A stretch of 12,905 nucleotides of DNA, from contig JAMCTD010000087.1 of the NCBI GenBank assembly GCA_023380995.1, positions 1 through 12,905 on the forward strand. Direction: 5' to 3'. The DNA comes from Patescibacteria group bacterium (lineage in GTDB: Bacteria; Patescibacteria; Microgenomatia; Daviesbacterales; UBA10151). A program made the position numbers and the translations under genes. How positions within the stretch are numbered: position 1 is the stretch's first letter; the number at the start of each line of letters is the position of its first letter. Of the stretch, positions 11,800 through 12,905 are shown piece after piece. The notes beneath the pieces were generated by a model that saw nothing but the letters and a program-made list of their open reading frames with translations, searched no databases and was not told the origin of the DNA.

Positions 11800-12864
11800 A
11801 TGTTTGGGAAAATATGGGAATTGTTATCTTGCGATATTGGTATAGATTTGGGTACTGTTAATACTCTGGTTTTGGTAAAAGGTAAAGGTATTGTTATCCG
11901 CGAACCGACTGTTGTTGCCCTCCATAAAAAAACAAGACAAGTTTTAGCAATTGGGACTGAAGCCAAAAGAATGATAGGCAGAACCCCTGCAGCAATAGAA
12001 GCTGTGAGGCCCTTAAGGGATGGGGTAATTTCTGATTTTGATACTACAGAAGCTCTTTTGCGGTATTTTATTCACAAAGTTCATGAAAACCCTGGCAAGG
12101 GCTTTTTTTCTTTTCCCAAGGTTCCCAGGCCCAGGGTGGTGGTTGGTATTCCTTCTGGGGTAACTGAGGTAGAAAGAAGGGCTGTGCAGGATGCCTGTTT
12201 GTCTGCAGGGGCCAGGGAAGCATACCTTATTGAAGAACCAATGGCAGCAAGCATTGGCGCCAAGCTGCCGGTTGAAGAGCCAGAAGGGAATATGATTGTG
12301 GATATTGGCGGGGGAACTACAGAAATAGCAGTAATATCTTTAGGCGGGATGGTAATAAATAAGTCTTTGCGGGTTGCAGGAGATGAATTGGATGAGGAAA
12401 TCATCAACTATATGCGCACCAGGTATGGGCTTTTAATTGGGGAAAGGACTGCAGAAGAGGTAAAAATGGAAATAGGCTCTGCTTATCCTTTAGGCAGTAA
12501 GGAGGATATGGTAACGGTGATAAGAGGCAGGGATTTATCAAACGGGTTGCCAAAATCATTAAGGGTTTCAGCTGCTGAAATTAGGGAAGCTTTAACCCCT
12601 GTTATTACACAAATGATTACTGCTATCCAGGAAATTTTGGAAGAAACTCCCCCTGAACTTTTAACAGATATAGTTCAAAGAGGCATATTTTTGGCAGGAG
12701 GTGGGGCGCTCCTTCGGGGTTTGGATAAAAGAATCGCTGAAGAGACAAAACTGCCTGTTTATGTGGCAGATGATCCTTTAACTACAGTGGTTCGGGGTTG
12801 CGGGGAAGTATTAAATAATTTAAATTTACTTTCAAAAGTTAAGGTAACAGGTGGTTTAAGATGA
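11800..12864 (+). CDS. mreB: Rod-shape-determining actin homologue MreB
   Basis: 354 residues, full length for MreB. It polymerises under the membrane and directs wall synthesis along the cell body. The N-terminal MFGKIWELL is an amphipathic, membrane-binding type of segment. The actin-fold nucleotide motifs follow: phosphate 1 DIGIDLGTVNTLV (about 12-24), the connect region GIPSGVTEVERRAV (about 117-130), phosphate 2 DIGGGTTEIAV (about 167-177) and the adenosine motif FLAGGGALLRGLD (about 297-309). All are intact. A promoter 6 nt upstream and the lack of an SD imply a leaderless message. No mreC/mreD follows within the window; instead the next gene overlaps by ATGA, so the two are probably co-translated. 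Confidence 0.98.
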   Translation: MFGKIWELLSCDIGIDLGTVNTLVLVKGKGIVIREPTVVALHKKTRQVLAIGTEAKRMIGRTPAAIEAVRPLRDGVISDFDTTEALLRYFIHKVHENPGKGFFSFPKVPRPRVVVGIPSGVTEVERRAVQDACLSAGAREAYLIEEPMAASIGAKLPVEEPEGNMIVDIGGGTTEIAVISLGGMVINKSLRVAGDELDEEIINYMRTRYGLLIGERTAEEVKMEIGSAYPLGSKEDMVTVIRGRDLSNGLPKSLRVSAAEIREALTPVITQMITAIQEILEETPPELLTDIVQRGIFLAGGGALLRGLDKRIAEETKLPVYVADDPLTTVVRGCGEVLNNLNLLSKVKVTGGLR

Positions 12865-12905
12865 AAAAAGCTGTACTTTTGGATATTGATGGGACGCTTC
12901 TGGAT
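12861..12905 (+). CDS. HAD-superfamily hydrolase, N-terminal fragment
   Basis: The frame begins ATG 12861 within the mreB stop (ATGA) and runs off the window after 15 codons. The peptide MKKAVLLDIDGTLLD contains HAD motif I, D-x-D-G-T, with the nucleophile D8 and general acid D10. Such proteins are Mg2+-dependent phosphatases acting on small phosphorylated metabolites; the substrate cannot be told from this fragment. Confidence 0.82.
   Translation, partial: MKKAVLLDIDGTLLD

Noticed and set aside
12081..12407. Minus-strand frame inside mreB
   Set aside because: Shadow of a full-length, intact mreB.
1..12905. CRISPR array, transposase, integrase or phage genes
   Set aside because: No regularly spaced direct repeats and no matching protein motifs; the only dispersed repeat is the REP-like family.

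Overview
This AT-rich window with tightly packed genes looks like the chromosome of a Candidate Phyla Radiation (Patescibacteria) bacterium, plausibly from the Microgenomates group. That assignment is an inference. It rests on a compact, divergent bL28, a shortened Fmt, a pilin-like anchored surface protein with fibronectin-III-like repeats, an O-antigen-ligase/TPR protein, and start codons that sit directly downstream of sigma70-type -10 boxes with no Shine-Dalgarno leader. No phage, transposase or CRISPR is visible.

Layout. 1-702: the C-terminal part of a protein that resembles PEP/pyruvate-binding enzymes, running in from upstream. 780-1361: a small multi-span membrane protein, DedA/VTT-like. 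1392-1463: tRNA-Thr(UGU) on the minus strand. 1464-2038: a stretch without protein genes. It holds the tRNA promoter, a minus-strand transcription unit (promoter, strongly folded RNA of about 330 nt, terminator) that I cannot assign to a known RNA family, a separate large hairpin at 1906-1962, and the promoter of the next gene. 2039-2746: an unrecognised protein. 2780-3678: a divergent pair, site-2 protease (minus) and ribosomal protein bL28 (plus), whose start codons are only 17 bp apart. 3729-4646: a membrane-anchored surface protein with two Fn3-like repeats. 4654-5936 (minus): fmt and def, the pair that adds and removes the N-formyl group. 5996-8322 (minus): an O-antigen-ligase-like membrane protein with C-terminal TPRs, overlapping a small helical protein. 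8432-9289: an unrecognised membrane-anchored protein with an internal twin-arginine-like motif. 9313-11103 (minus): a P1B-type metal-transport ATPase. 11241-11738 (minus): an unrecognised membrane-associated protein. 11800-12864: mreB, overlapping by ATGA the start of a HAD phosphatase cut by the window end.

Three themes cut across the genes. First, nearly every independently transcribed gene has a -10 box (often an extended TGTTA form) ending 5-11 nt before the start codon, most often exactly 6-7 nt, as expected for leaderless mRNAs. Second, a REP-like palindromic repeat occurs three times; two copies lie inside fmt and the O-antigen-ligase gene and are translated in the same frame (HPE...). 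Third, the tRNA and the folded RNA lie on the same strand with their own promoters, forming a small RNA-gene cluster.
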